NCBI GenBank assembly: GCA_020091685.1
Contig: CM034607.1
Span: 23,125,253 to 23,189,252 of the forward strand
DNA from: Lutjanus erythropterus
Lineage: Eukaryota; Chordata; Actinopteri; Lutjaniformes; Lutjanidae
DNA length: 64,000 bases
Direction of reading: 5' to 3'
The notes below the pieces were generated by a model. That model was not told the origin of the DNA, ran no database searches, and worked only from the letters and a program-made list of their open reading frames with translations. Positions 34,991 through 47,890 of this stretch are shown one piece after another. Each line of letters begins with the position of its first letter. The first letter of the stretch is position 1. The translations under genes and the position numbers were made by a program.

Positions 34991-37202
34991 GCAGCAATTC
35001 TACCTACCATGGTGCCGTGCTGTTAAATATTAAATCTGGATTATTAATTTTCTGTTTCTGCTCACTGTTTGACTCTTTTTACTGTTAATCTTGGGCCATG
35101 TTATGAAAGACAATGTAACTGATTTGAAATCTAGTTTATTTTTGTGCATCTAGTTTTTCTTGTTACTGTATCAATACATTTTTACGACACACACACACAA
35201 GGAAATCTTTTCTATTCTGTTGTACTCTACACAGTCTGACTGGCTAGCTGTGACCTCTTCCCCTTCCACGCTCGGCCGCCTCCATATTGCCCGGACACCA
35301 GGAGCGCCATTGCACAACGCTCCATTGGTTTAACACGCGACACGTGGTGGGAGCCGCCAAACTGCAGCACAATCAATTGGTTTTTAATGCTTTGAGTGGG
35401 CCCCTGAGCTCCTGAAGCTAGCATGCTTGGCTAATTTGATGTGATTCACTGAGCTTGTGGCAGACTGTGTGTGTGTAAGGGGTGGTCTGCCGTATATGTA
35501 GCTGGTGGCGGATATGAGCGTGGGTCATAAAGGGAGACAGATTGGTAGCGATACACTGACAGTCGTGACAGCTGGGGTTAGCACCTAGCAGCCGTTTGGT
35601 GACGGCGAGCCACTGGAACACAATGGGGATCGGGGGCCATAGGGACGAATATGGCCACATGGCTACTGCTGGCACGAAGGCACGATGAGAAGTACACCAT
35701 AGAACAATGTGGCTACTGGCTACTGCCAAAGGCTCCAAGAGGCCCCATGACATACGGCTGGAAGATGGACAGCCGTCAGGCAGCCACGTGGGCAGGTTGG
35801 GAATAACCAGTATGGACTGCACATATGGCGCCACATTGCATATGCACTACAATGCACACAAACATGCATCAGACAAATATGAGCATGATGAGATTGTGTA
35901 TGTTCTGTCTAGATGCTGACAGACAAACCATAACAACATGTGACTAAAGAGTCTGACAAATTGCCAGAAGACGAATAAAATGGTATGGATGCTTAAATAC
36001 GCACATGCATCGATGTAGTCTGGTTGCACAGACACAGACATACCTATGTGCACGTGTAGGCAGCAGTGTTAATTTTATCAGCAACATTTCTGACGATAAG
36101 TTTTCTTTGATATATATTATGATGATGATTTACTGTAAATGAAAAAAAATCTTAACAACAAAAAATTGTGACAAAGAAAAGAAGAAAAGAAAGAGTCGAG
36201 ATGACCTGTGGATATTTTTTTTTATATCGAAGACTGAATGTGTTGCTCCCAATCATGATAGAGCACCTTGTGGACTAAAGATGTGCAGAAACCACAACCA
36301 ATTTTAAAAAAACACCCGCAACACACCGTCCTGCCAAGGCATCTATCACTTATGTAAGGTGATTGATTTGATGACATATGCGATTCCATTTTAGGACTAA
36401 ATTTAATGTTAGTATAATATTGGCTCAAAATTATGTGTGGATTCAGGAAGCGTTGTCATGCTCACAAATCCAGGCTCACAGTAAAACATCTAACTCCTTC
36501 CAAAAGATAATTTATGATTTCTTAAGACTCATAAACAGACACCAAAATGGATAATGACGGGGCAAGACCCATCCATTTTGTGTCGGAGTCCTGCATCAAC
36601 CTGCCGGGGGTTTATTTTGCAAAATGACCGGCTCACTGTACGTTATGCTTGAAATAATATTAAAGAATATGTTGGTAACACTCTAGATCTATATATAACT
36701 AAAGACATAGTTCAGGGTCTACTTTACCTTCATCCAAATCCACTGACTAAATCTTCACTAAAACAAAACAAAAACAAAAAATTAAAATGTAACTGAGTGA
36801 TGTGATTAAAATAAAGCATAAACACACTGGTATGTAGAGGCAGAAGCAGTCACATACACACCTGCACACAAACAGACAGCAGTGCACATGCTGAGCAGTT
36901 ACACCATTAGATTTCTCATTCTTGTCATTCACCTTGTAATACCGTCTACCACCCGTGACATCTTCACTCTCACAACAGGCAGACTCAGCGGCAGCAGCAA
37001 GAATAGTTAGCTTGTTAGCGAGCTAGCTTTAATCCTGTGTGAAACTGAGTGTCATCAGGAAAGTGCAGCTCTGACTGCGAAGGTAGCGAGCTGCAGCAGG
37101 GAGGGGAAGGCTGGCTGAGTTAAGATACTCGTAGGAAAGGCAGGAGGTCGCCGTGGCTGAAAGGCAAACCAAGTGGCTTGGAGGGCAGCTGCAGCTGGGT
37201 GT

Positions 37203-37203
<1 letters not shown>

Positions 37204-37250
<47 letters not shown>
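37204..37250. repeat. GT microsatellite
   Basis: About 23 uninterrupted GT repeats. Confidence 0.95.
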
Positions 37251-39778
37251 TGCATGGCTGGTGGCCTGCTGCGACCAGATTACATGTTCACTGTCCCACA
37301 GCGGGAGTGGAAGTGAGATGGGTAGGACTGAGTGGTAAATGGCCACGGCGGGGAGCCGCGCGGCTGGTTGAGCACTCCTCCAGTGAGGGAGTGCCGGACC
37401 ATCAGCTGGAGAGTCCAGCGTTTCCCAATTTGTTCGGTCGTGGCAACTCACAAACAGTTGTCTTTTTGACTCAGGCTAACAATGCTACTGACACTTTCAT
37501 GGGTTGCTGGAGGCAAACATCATTTTTCAAAGAAAGTAGCAACACAAACAGCTCATAGTTAATCAAATTTGTAAGGGGCCTATTGACATTTGCACCAGAT
37601 GGAAATTTGCCTTCTTGGTTAATTTAAATTTTATAATTTGACTGTTAATCAATTTAATTTGTATCTTAAAATGTAACAACAACAAAACTGACCAAATGCT
37701 AAAAGAAACACAACTAAGTCATGTAAGAAGTGCACAAAGTATTCAATTTTTCAGGGATAATGATTCATAAACACGTTAAAAAATGCATATTGTAATAAAT
37801 ATTCTTTTTTTTTCATACTTTATTATCATACGGATTTCAGATTGATATTTTTAAAACTGTAGAGTGTGTATTTCACCGTAACTTGCGAGATATTTCCCAA
37901 ACATTTTAGGTAACAGATCCTGATAGGAAAGTGTTACCTGTTCCCGCATGCATTTTCATTTACCCATCAGTACAGAAAAGTGAACTGTGACACTAAAGCA
38001 CAAATAATGCAGCTTTATAACATGGCTTTGTCAAGTACGCAACTCTCATTTCTGCATTATAGCTTTCTGAGGTCTGTTATTTTGTATAACAGGCTGTTGC
38101 TATGGACACAGTTCTTATCATATACTCTGGAGGAGCAATAAAACCATTCCAAGTCCATAAAGAAATCATTTAAAAATCAAAATGTTATGTCCAATTATTG
38201 ATCTTTTTGGTACGAAACGTTGTAATAACCAGGATAATGTACTGTGAGCAGGTCATTATTGTGACAGATTTTATTTCAAGACCAGTCGAGACAACAACTG
38301 TAGGGATATCACTAAATTTTCTGTGCACTGTCTGATTTTTTTTTTGTTAATTTCATTACTATGATGTTGGATGTAAAACTTCCTGCTTTACATGCAACCA
38401 ATAACTTGACTCGTGTGAAAGGGACCACATACTTTCACTGGTACTTACTAAGGTAAGCTAAGTGTAAGTGATATTTATATGTTTAATATGTACTGCATCA
38501 TTGTGCACTTCATAGCAGTACAACATACTTTTACAATAATATGCTTTACTGTATGAAATATTCAAGTACACTGTATTTTACTGCAGGGTGCTGTACTGTA
38601 GGAGACTTTAACTAAAATGTTTATTTAGTTAATTTGTGTCTGTGGTACAGTGAAACAGTTTCATCATTGTAAAGCATCGAACACATGTGCCCTTGACTGC
38701 TGCAGAGCGATGAAGAGCAACGTACACTGAAAATGCTTCGGGGGCAACAAAAAGCCTCAAGCACACATAAAAGCCTCTGGCAGAATGATTTAAAAACCTC
38801 CAAGCAACAGAACGAGAACGCTCATGTTGCTAGGATCAATTAAAGCTCAACCTTACAACAATTTACTAAACTACTAATGCTTTTTGTTGCTGCAACATAA
38901 GGGAGGCAGATCTGGGATGTGTTCCAAACAATACAGTTGGTGCGTTACAGAAAATATTGAGCCAAAAAGTGAATATAAATGCTCCATCCATCAAATGTCA
39001 GTAGAAAAAGTAAAACGTGATGCCAGTGAAAGAAAAAATATTAAAAAACTCATTAATATAGATATTCTTTGCAGACTGTGTGACCTAAAAAAACAGAAAG
39101 TTAGATTCCTAGAAAACTAATGTTCTGTACTTTTCAACCAGGATGACTGAATACCATTGGATGCAATGTGGCGACGTCAGCTGTACTGTGGCAGGCAGCC
39201 TGTGTGTTGTGGGTGAACTAAATGTAATTAATATTAATTTTTCCCTGTCTGCTGTCTGGGCTTGTAACCCAGAGCAACCGTCTACAGCCTGTCTGTATTG
39301 TGCTGTGGTCTGGTAAATGATTCCTGGCACATCCAGCGCCTTTAAAACTCTCGACCAAAAAAATAAAACTAAATGTGTTTGTATACTTAAGAAAGATGGA
39401 AACGTGGTTATCAGAATGGGGTAATATTCTTTTATAGAGACGCATATAGACAAAAGTGGTGTAATCATTTGGCTATCAGACGGTTTCATGCAATTTGGTT
39501 GCTTGAACATTTGACCGGCAACAGAGGAGGAATGCAGTTTAAATGTTTTTCCAGACCGAATATTTTTCTGATCGGTCGTATTGCTCTAAAAATAAAAAAA
39601 ACCTCCATGTTGTAAACTATTTCCAGCAGCATACGTGAAATAAACTTCATTTAATGAGTTCCTCTTAAAACCTCTCAACAACTCTGGCTAAACACTGCGC
39701 AGAAAAGGTTTTTAAATAAGGGTGGTCCCCCGTTAGGGGTCAGGGTCAGCCACTACAGGTGAATGGTAGAGTACTTAC

Positions 39779-39829
39779 TGTAGGTTGCATAACATATTGT
39801 TGATGAGGCATCCATGACGTACTCTGGAC
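39779..39829 (-). CDS. rbms3: rbms3 coding exon VQSTSWMPHQQYVMQPT
   Basis: This 51-nt exon encodes exactly 17 residues, VQSTSWMPHQQYVMQPT, in phase 0-0. The acceptor is CTCCGTAG|GTCCAG and the donor ACA|GTAAGT, an excellent consensus. The peptide matches the RBMS3 segment VQSTSWM..PYVMQPT, with HQQ replacing the HPP or HHP that I recall in mammals. Its symmetric phase makes it a possible cassette exon. Confidence 0.93.
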
Positions 39830-41699
39830 CTACGGAGAAACACATAAAATGTAAAACGATGGTGACAATATGAATTTTCCTCTTCCTCTCAGTCAGATCC
39901 AAGTAGCATCCCACATAAAGCAATAAACTCTGCTCAAATATTCACAATATGTTCAAATACTCTCGAGTCGGGAGGTTTAAAAATGATTGCATTGGTTTTA
40001 ACGCACCAAAATGGCTGAACTTTACACAGATTAAGTTGTGCCAACGAATTGCAAAAAGAATCTGAAAGTCTGGAGGCAGCAAATCTCCCTCCTGCCTTCT
40101 CATTATTGCCAACAGTGTGACTTGTGCACAGAGCCCATAAATTAGGTTCCTTCTCTATAATGATAATAATATTAACGCCAGTGCTGTTGCAAGAGGGGTG
40201 AAACATTGTGAAAATTCGAGGGACAGACAGCTTATTATCTAAAAAGAAAAAAAAACAAAAGGAATTTGAGCATGGTGGACCGATCTGTTCTTTTTCCTGG
40301 GCTCAAAATTCAGAGTTTTGCCAAGCTTTTACCAGGGGAAAACATATACAGACATGCATATTTACAAATGTGGATGAGAAAGTTAAAGAGACGGTGAAAC
40401 AGTGACAGAGACAATGATCAAGAGACTGGGGAAATGTAGGAACAAACAGAGCCTTTAGATGTGCTGGAGAGAGGAATTAGACAGCTTGTAGCAGACAAAC
40501 ACGCAGGCTGGCCACTGATCCTGGTAAAATGATTAGATTAAACAAAGACAAACATGGAATAATCTGCTATAAGAGCAATCAATCCTCTGAGCCAACCCAA
40601 ACGCGTGATTTGGATCCGCACCTAAACAAGCTCGATATTCCATAACATGAAGCCAAGTCTGTTTGTTTATACATGGCAGTATTTGTTCTCCCCAGCTGAA
40701 CGGGACAGCAGATAGACACAGAGAAGGCTTATCTTTAATCACTCGTCTTCAGCATTTTCTGACTAAGATTCTGCATGGCCATCATGTGATTTGTCTAATG
40801 GAGAGCAGAGCTGTAGTCTTGAGAATCTAGTCAAACTTTGGGCCTCTTTTACACTTTGGGACTCGGGCTGTTCTAGACAAAAACTGAGAATTGTGAAATG
40901 TTTTGAAATCTTTGATTCTGGTTTTGATTATAAGGAGCCTGATTTAGAGCTTCGGTGACTGAAGATGAGACAGAAATTTCCACTATGCAACTACTGCATG
41001 ACACTGATTTGCATAGCAGCAAAACAGAGTACAACATGAAATGACGCAGAATATACTAGAGAGCTATAGTGATATGCTAAAGTTAAAATTACAGAACTGG
41101 GAATTCAGAGATGCACAAAATTGAATTTTCTGCTATCTTCTAAGCTGTAAAATTGTCACTGTCATACCCTCTGCCTCCCCCAAATGCCAGAATCCAGTTG
41201 GACGTGTGTTGTGCAGGTCAGCAAGGGTTCAACGTTCAATTTAGTTTAACGTGTTGACTCCAACACTGTCGCGTACCAGACGCACAATGCTTGTGAATAC
41301 ACCGGTAGAGACACCGGTTCTCTGCTCTGCATCGCTTTAAGTGCGGCTTGACAGAGTCAGGCTGCACAGAGCAGATCGAGCTGGGCAGGAAGTCAGGCAC
41401 AGGAACGGCTGAGAGCATCTGGTCAGTTTTCAAAATAAAAACCCTGTGCAGACTCCCAATCATAAAAACAGACAATTTAAGTATCATATTCTTATCCATG
41501 GCAGAAGCACAAAAGAAAAAATGACTTCAGAAAAATCTGAACAAGTCAACAAAATTGAGCACTCCACTTCTGAAATGCTCCTGGTTTGGTATGAAGCCTT
41601 GTGCAGGATGGAACAAAACTGCGTCACAGATGCAACATCACAGAGCCGTGCCCTTTGGAATCAAAATGTAACTTTAGCTGCACAACTTTTTTTTTTTCA

Positions 41700-41866
41700 T
41701 AAAGATTTTTTTTCTGGGCTTTTTACAAAGACAGGAAAGGGAGGAGAGTGAGCGGATACGCGCAGCAAAGGGCCCAGGTTGGAATCAAAATCCTTGGCCG
41801 CTGCAGAGGACTGATAACCTCAGTACATGGGGTGTACACTCTACCAGCTGAGCTACTGGGGCACCC
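41700..41866 (-). mobile_element. tRNA-derived SINE
   Basis: Read on the minus strand it begins GGTGCCCCAGTAGCTCAGCT, followed by GGTAGAGTG, a typical RNA polymerase III A box. About 45 nt later comes a B-box-like GGATTTTGATTCC. A tRNA-unrelated body follows with CCCTTTGCTGC and CCCTTTCCTGTCTTTG, ending in a T/A-rich tail near 41700. This arrangement matches a very common teleost tRNA-SINE. The B box has diverged (GGTTCGATTCC expected), so it is an old copy. Confidence 0.82.
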
Positions 41867-42479
41867 TTGGCCACATAATTTGACTGAAAAATATGCAGTG
41901 TGTGCCACTGCAGCTCGTACTGCCTGAGACAGGGCAGCCTCTCTCTGCGATGGAAATTATGTCCTTGCTTTGTTCAGTGTTGAACTTGCAGTTCTGGTGT
42001 GAAAGCCCTGTGAGTCATGTATTGAACCTGTAGGATTGTTGTTATCACACAGTCAATAGGTGCCTTCAAGGTTCCTCCTTTAATAATGATATTTTGAGAC
42101 TTGGTTTTGACTGAACTCCCTTAAGGCCCGACTTGAGGCCCGATGTTTTGACCTGTTAAAATTCCAAAACAATAAAATAACACACAGTCGACCACAGGCA
42201 AATCAGTTATAGCGATCTAATAAAGTGCTATCAAGTCGGCTTTGAATGGAAATCTCTAAAATACAGCATTTGGCATTCAGAAACCCAAAAGACTGACTTG
42301 GATTTTTCCCCAAAGGACCTGAAACAGCTCTCACACAGTGGATCTGCGTGTTTTACATTATAACGGTTAGTAAATTGTTATTCTAAAGCTACAGTAGGTT
42401 CAGTGTGAATAAACGGTTTAATGTGCATGACCTAAGTATTTCCCTACCTCTGGCTGAACTTCACAGCTTGTGTTACCAC

Positions 42480-42690
42480 TTAAAACAGCCTGTCAGCCAA
42501 TAGGCCAAAAAGACGGTCAGTCAGTCGTTCAGCTGCACGGTCAGCCAGTTGGCCGCACGTCCAACCAGCCACATGTAGAGCCAAACAGCCAGCCAGTTAG
42601 CTGGTTAGTAAGCCAGCCAGTCACACATCCAGCCAGCCACATATTTAGTCAGCCCGTGAGCCAGTCTGCAGAGCCAGTGATGTAAACCAG
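42480..42690. repeat. degenerate CAGCCAGT(C/T) repeat
   Basis: Short CAGCCAGTTAGC, CAGTCAGTCG and CAGCCAGCCAC phrases recur over about 200 bp with an irregular 4-bp sub-period. The + strand happens to stay open and reads as Ser-Gln-Pro-Val repeats, but this is a low-complexity effect. Confidence 0.7.
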
Positions 42691-43139
42691 GCCACGGCTG
42701 GCTGGCGGCGCTAGCCGAGATCTCGGTAGTGATCTGGCCTGGACCGGCTCCTGTCATGTGGATCATCAAAGCTGTTTTTCCAGCAAACAAAGCCAATCAT
42801 TGTTGAAGCACACCGGAGCCAGGCTCAGAAGTACACCAGAACACTGCTGTTGGCATGGGTCATTTGCAGATTTGATAAACCAATGCCATCAAACTAGTGG
42901 CTCAAGAAATATTCACTTAACATAAACATAAAAGACGGAATGACATATGCAGTCATTTCTATACAGCTTGAGATTTTCATTACAAAGGCGATAGTTTCTA
43001 TTATAAAAGGAAGTGATTTCCTTTTGTCTGGCATATATGGCTGCCTGGCTTGTCTTCTCTTTTTCTTTTTCCTCTGTCTCTTTGTACTTGAACAGAAGAT
43101 GAAGGACTCACCTTCCTGCCGTGACTGGCTGAAGGGCAA

Positions 43140-43270
43140 TATTACAGGAAGCGGTGGCAGAGCTGCCCGATATTGAAACTGTGAGGATTAATATTCCTCA
43201 AAAGCCTGGCCATTGTTTTTGATAAATCAATTTGGGAAGCCTTCCGAGAGCGGATTAGAGACGCGCCCTG
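43140..43270. promoter_or_regulatory. candidate conserved noncoding element (intronic)
   Basis: A unique block containing GGATTAATATTCCTC (a paired-type GGATTA core), GGCCATTGTTTTTGATAAAT (SOX-like CCATTGTT) and GAGCGGATTAGAGAC. It lies between exons at 39829 and 44177. Inference only. Confidence 0.33.
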
Positions 43271-44176
43271 GCCCACTTTTCTCCCTCCTCCTCTTTCCTC
43301 TACCCCTCCACCGCAGGTACTGGACTAGAGTTTTAATCAAGCGTGCCTCAAAGACGGGCACAGCAACCTTCAGCAACACCCCACCCCTTCCACCCCCACC
43401 TGAGCCGTCGCCATCACTGCCACCCCTACGATCCTTCCTCTTCTCCCTAGTTGTCTTTCTCTCCATCTGTCGCTTCTATTTTCCCATCTATCCTTCATCT
43501 CCTTTCTCTCGCTCGCTATCCTCCTCAGTCTGTCTCTGCATACCAAAACAGAGCCGATGTTAAACGATAGTGTCTGAGCGCGAGGGCACGGTGGCAGCGC
43601 CTCTTGATGTTTGGATTCGGCAAAGGGTGCTGCGTGAAATGCGCGGTGACGGGAAGCGGTTAGCGCTCTTGACATCTCACACAGCCAATTTTCACGTTAC
43701 TGTTCTGTTCTGTTTCATTACTCCACAGATCACAGCCGTGAGGAATGTGGAAATTCACTTTGGAAGAGGAAGCGATTGTAGAGAAGTTAGTAAAAATAAG
43801 AAAAAAAGAAGCCTTCACTGCATTAGCAGCTGAGGGAGCACAAAAGAGGTCAGGAAAATGGGAGGGAGGAGAGTGTTTGTTTTTCCTAGACACTTTCATT
43901 CTTGATGGGTGATTTAATTTTTTTCTACTCTGTCAGCCTTTTTTTAATCCCTTTTTTTTTTGTTGCTTGTTTTCTGATGCCTGTTGTGTTTGCCGCCTAC
44001 GAAACAGATGTCATCGAGCACAGCTGGAGTGGCGAAGAAACGATGAGAGAGGAAGAGAGAGCCTCACGCTGTTCTGCACCCGCCCCCTCTCTTCAATCTC
44101 CCCTACACAAAGCAAACCCTCCTATTACACATACACAGACAGCAATCTACCCATAATGCAGTGCATTATGGCCCAC

Positions 44177-44273
44177 CTGATATGTGGAAACGGGGGAAGC
44201 AGCGATGAAGGGCGTGATGGAGGTCTGTGCAATCATGCGGTTGGTGGCGATGCTGTAAGGCGAGGAGTAGAAC
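44177..44273 (-). CDS. rbms3: rbms3 coding exon [13 protein letters not shown]...STYQ
   Basis: This 97-nt exon contributes one base that completes Gly and then 32 codons: [18 protein letters not shown] followed by [14 protein letters not shown]. This is one of the best conserved parts of the RBMS C-terminal tail. The acceptor is TTCTCAG|GTTCTA. The donor is CAG|GTGGGC, the weakest match to consensus among the seven donors here. The purine run just beyond the acceptor on the + strand (44280-44340) is the pyrimidine tract of the intron in the sense direction. Together with the 44-nt exon it totals 141 nt, so skipping both would remove 47 codons in frame, whereas skipping either alone would shift the frame. 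Confidence 0.94.
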
Positions 44274-44496
44274 CTGAGAAGGGACAGAGGGGAGAAAGAG
44301 GGGAAGGAGGACGGAGGAGAGAGGTGGAAAGAAGATAAAGAGCAGAATTAATCTGTCAAATCCATATTAATAATATAAAACAATGTGAATATGAAATGAA
44401 ACCTTAATACAAACATTAGGTGTTAAATGACTGATATTTGTCTCTATAAAAGGTTCCTCTGTCTTTATAAGAGAGAAAAACGCACTTTCCAACTTG

Positions 44497-44497
<1 letters not shown>

Positions 44498-44540
<43 letters not shown>
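44498..44540. repeat. AC microsatellite
   Basis: About 21 AC repeats, 225 bp from the acceptor side of the 97-nt exon. Confidence 0.95.
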
Positions 44541-44542
<2 letters not shown>

Positions 44543-46119
44543 TTATCCTGTAGCTTGTTCAGAGCAAACACTTGGCCATATATTGTATTTCGAACACCAC
44601 ATAAAAGTTTCATGAAGTGGCTTATAGCGTTCTCAATTGAAAAGTCGGGTTTTATCACATCAAATTGAGCTTTGTCATCGTATAAAGTAGGAGGTTGTCT
44701 GTATTTTTTTTTTTTCTATGTGGATTCTAGTATTAAGGCAACACTGTACCGTACTGGCTGGCCAGCTTAAGTGGTGCGCTTGTATGCTGAGGTTGGAGAA
44801 AACTCAATGCATTTCAAAAAGCTGAGGTTTGACAGGAGCTGCAGAGAAGCGAGGTGGTCGGCCACGCTGCTTTATCTCATTGCTGAAGGTTTATAGCAAC
44901 AGAATGTCGCTGTGGTCCCCTGGGAGGCTAAGTGGAACGTCCAATAGTCTCTGTCTCCTGGACTGAAGATCATATTACTGGCTGAAGATACAAGACAAGT
45001 TATGTACTGGGTTTGACGACGCCTCGTTCTATGTAAGATACGGCTTCAGCCTTTCTTGTTGTGTATTACATTATGTTTTAACCTTAATCTTCTGTTTGGA
45101 GCACAAAAAACTATTATTATTACAACTACTTAATACTGTTTTACACATTCTATAAAACTGTATAAAAATATTCTAAACTGATGACATGAACATCTATTTG
45201 GGGACTTAAACATGAGTATGAGTACTATTTAGTATAACATGCATAGATTTCTTTTGGGCAAACAAAAGAAATATATATTTGCTCATGTATAGCCCTTATA
45301 AAATATCAAATACTTACACTTGTAATAACAATGCTTTATGGTCATTTTTATAGTTTGTCGCTTTCATCAAATAATCAAGCTCAGCTTGTTGCAAAAGGGA
45401 AGCGTAACCACTTCAGTCATTTTCTAAATGTTGGGTTTTAATGAGGCCAGAGGAAAAGACAAAATATATTTGAAGAAAAAACAGAGCAATTTTGCAGTTA
45501 TAATTATCATGTTTACACACACAACAGTGGCTGTCTGTGAAGAAGGCAGAGTAATGTCAACAAAACACAAGGGATATAAAACAACTCTGCAGCAATACTG
45601 TTCATTTTTTTCTCATGAGGTGCTGGAATAACTTACAGTGTTTTATGTCTTTTTAGGTGGGATTTCATATTTACATTTTTCTCTTTGTTGGCCTCCTATG
45701 AAAGAGTGCAGTTAAATATATTCAAATACCAATGCAAACTAGAAAATGGAAATTCAGTCCCACAATGGCATATATATATGCATTTTATGGGTAATTTGCA
45801 ATATTTTAAATTCACTGTGGGCACACATGCAGGCATTGACATGGGGTTGAGTGCATAGTCAGCCAGACCGCAGACAAAGGCGAGGACCTTTGCATGCTGA
45901 CCCCAGGCACTGTAGACTGGTTCTACAGACTTGGACTATCACCTCTGTCTTGTTTGGAGGAATGCTTTTACTGTTTTGTGTACTTTTGTGCACTGAACAG
46001 CCATTTGGAGAACCCAGCGTGTCCCATCAGAAGCTGATTGGTGATTTGTTATCGAACACGATGTTCAAGCCTGAAGAATTTCTCATATACAAAAGGGGAG
46101 GTCGGGGGCATGGAATCAA

Positions 46120-47890
46120 AGCCTTCATTGTAGAGGTGGCTGCTCTGAGCTGTGGTAAAAAGGTTTTGGATGCCTGTCATGGTGGAAGCCGCAGAACTTC
46201 CTGGTGGACACCAGTGGTGAAGGTTGACGTCAAACTGAAGGAGTCCTTGGTTGGCCCTAGGGTCAGAAGGGCTGTGGCTTCAGTGGTCACCAAAGCAAAA
46301 ATTGGGGTGTGTGAGGAGGTCAGGGAGGTCATGGAGAGGGCCTTTCGGTCAGATTCGAGGAAGTTGACAACCATCAAAAGACCTAGGAAGGGAAAGCAGG
46401 GCTTGGCTCAGACTATGTTTAGCAGGGGAGGAGAATTGCTGACCCTGACTGGAGATATTGTTCACCAGTGGACAGATCACTTTGAGGAACTCCTGAACCC
46501 AACCAGCATGTCTTCAGTGCAGGTGGCAGTTTGAACACGTAGCCACACAAGCCTCACCCGTATCCCTGGCAGGATACTGTGGTAGTTAAGAAGCTCCTCA
46601 GCCACAAGGCGTCCAATATGGAACGGATTCCACAGTGCTGGGCCATGTTTGCCGACAAACCACTTCAGATTCATGTGGAGGTCAGGGATGGTGCTTGTGG
46701 AACGGCAGAAATTGAAGGTGTTTTTCATTTTTAAAAAGAGGGACTGGAGTGTGTTCACTCATCTATCGTCACACTGTTCACTCTCCATGGGAAAGCTTAT
46801 GCCAGGGTTCTGTAAACGAGGCTCCCACCAACTGTTGAACCTCAGATTCAAGAGGAGCAATGCAGGTCCCATGCTGGTCAGCAAACAGTGGACCAGCTCT
46901 TTATCCTTGCAGGATTACAAGAAAGGTCGTGCAAGTTTGCTCATCCGGTCCACATGTGTTTTGTGGACTTGGAGAAGGCTTGCAACCTCATTGTGAGAGT
47001 ATGGGGCACTGGGGCTGGAGTGAAAGCTGTATCTGCATTCACTGCAGGAAGTCAAAGACTTTTTTAGTGGGTTGTGCCTTGTCACAGATTCTATTTATGA
47101 TTTTCATGGATAGGTGACAACTGGACCTCACACTTGCTTTGCTGCTCTTTGCAGATGATGTGGTTCTGTTGGTTTCATCAAACCGTGAATTTTAGTATGC
47201 ACTGGAATTGCAATCAGATGTGAAGCTGGAGGGGGAATGAGTCAAGGCCTCCAAGTCTGAGGGTATATTTCTTTCCAGTAATCTGGAAAACAAGTTGGGA
47301 GCTGCTGCCCCAAGTGAGGGAATTCAAGTATCTTGGGGTCTTGGTCACAAGTGAGGATAAAATGGAGCGTGAAACTCCCAGGCGAATTAGTGCTGCATCA
47401 GCAGTAATGCAGGCATTGTACAAGACCGTAGAGCAAGAAAGCAAACCTTTCAATTGACTAGTTGGTCTATGTTTCAACCCTCAACTATAGTCTTGGGCTC
47501 TGGGAAGTGAATAAAACAGTGAGATTGAGAATACAAGTGGACGATTTCCTCCATAGGGTGGCTGGGCTCAGCATGAGAGATTACAAGTTGAGCTGCTGCT
47601 CCTTTGTGTCAAAAAGAGCCAGTTGATGTGGTTTAGGCATCTGATCAGGATGTTCTTGGACACCCTCCTTTGGAGGTTTTCCGTGCACGTCCAACTGTTG
47701 GAGGCCCCCCGAGTATGTTTCCAAAAAAAAAAAAACAAAAAAAAACGCTAGCTCGGGAATGTCTCAGAATGCTCCAGGAGAAGATGGACACGTTGCTGGG
47801 GTGAGGGACAGCTGGACTGCCTCACTTCGCCTGCTGCCACCATGTCTCGGCCCCAGACAAGCAGCAGAAAATGGATGGATGCATATATGG
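46120..47890 (+). mobile_element. decayed non-LTR retrotransposon (LINE) with reverse transcriptase relics
   Basis: Scattered frames over 1.7 kb spell a LINE ORF2 of a type common in teleosts. In order they are WWTPVVKVDVKLKES, ELLTLTGDIVHQWTDHFEEL ending in LLNPT, ILFMIFMDR, the reverse-transcriptase catalytic box FADDVVLL (47149-47172), KYLGVLVTSEDKMERE (47324-47371), and RVAGLSMRDYK near 47556. The frame changes repeatedly and stops interrupt it, so it is dead. The 3' end carries CAGAAAATGGATGGATGC, resembling the ATGGATGG tails of fish LINEs. No apurinic endonuclease domain is visible, so the copy is 5' truncated; the open frame from 45851 to about 46120 is unassigned. The exact clade (Rex1/CR1/L2-like) is not determined. 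Confidence 0.85.

Larger units (their letters stand above)
22303..39778 (-). other. rbms3 intron (17.5 kb)
   Basis: This is the largest intron in the window. It holds a hAT-like element with TSD (24016-24637), a LINE 3' tail (25905-25996), a purine-rich stretch (26148-26420), a teleost repeat (29008-29112), a Tc1/mariner relic (30487-31015), a probable conserved noncoding block (31770-32060), a 40-bp tandem repeat (32572-32775), another interspersed repeat (34590-34990) and a GT microsatellite (37204-37250). No additional exon was recognised. Confidence 0.75.
39830..44176 (-). other. rbms3 intron (4.3 kb)
   Basis: This GT-AG intron contains a tRNA-derived SINE (41700-41866), a degenerate CAGCCAGTC-type repeat (42480-42690) and a unique block at 43140-43270 that looks like conserved noncoding sequence, followed by a C/T-rich stretch. 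Confidence 0.75.

Noticed and set aside
37029-37558. Frames on both strands with His-Thr or Cys-Val repeats
   Set aside because: They are translations of the GT microsatellite at 37204-37250.
42470-42685. Ser-Gln-Pro-Val repeat protein
   Set aside because: The frame follows a short-period degenerate DNA repeat. No start context or exon structure supports it.
45851-46534. Functional 227-codon protein
   Set aside because: From about 46185 it follows a LINE ORF2 remnant that breaks down further on, so it is a chance survivor of a dead element.
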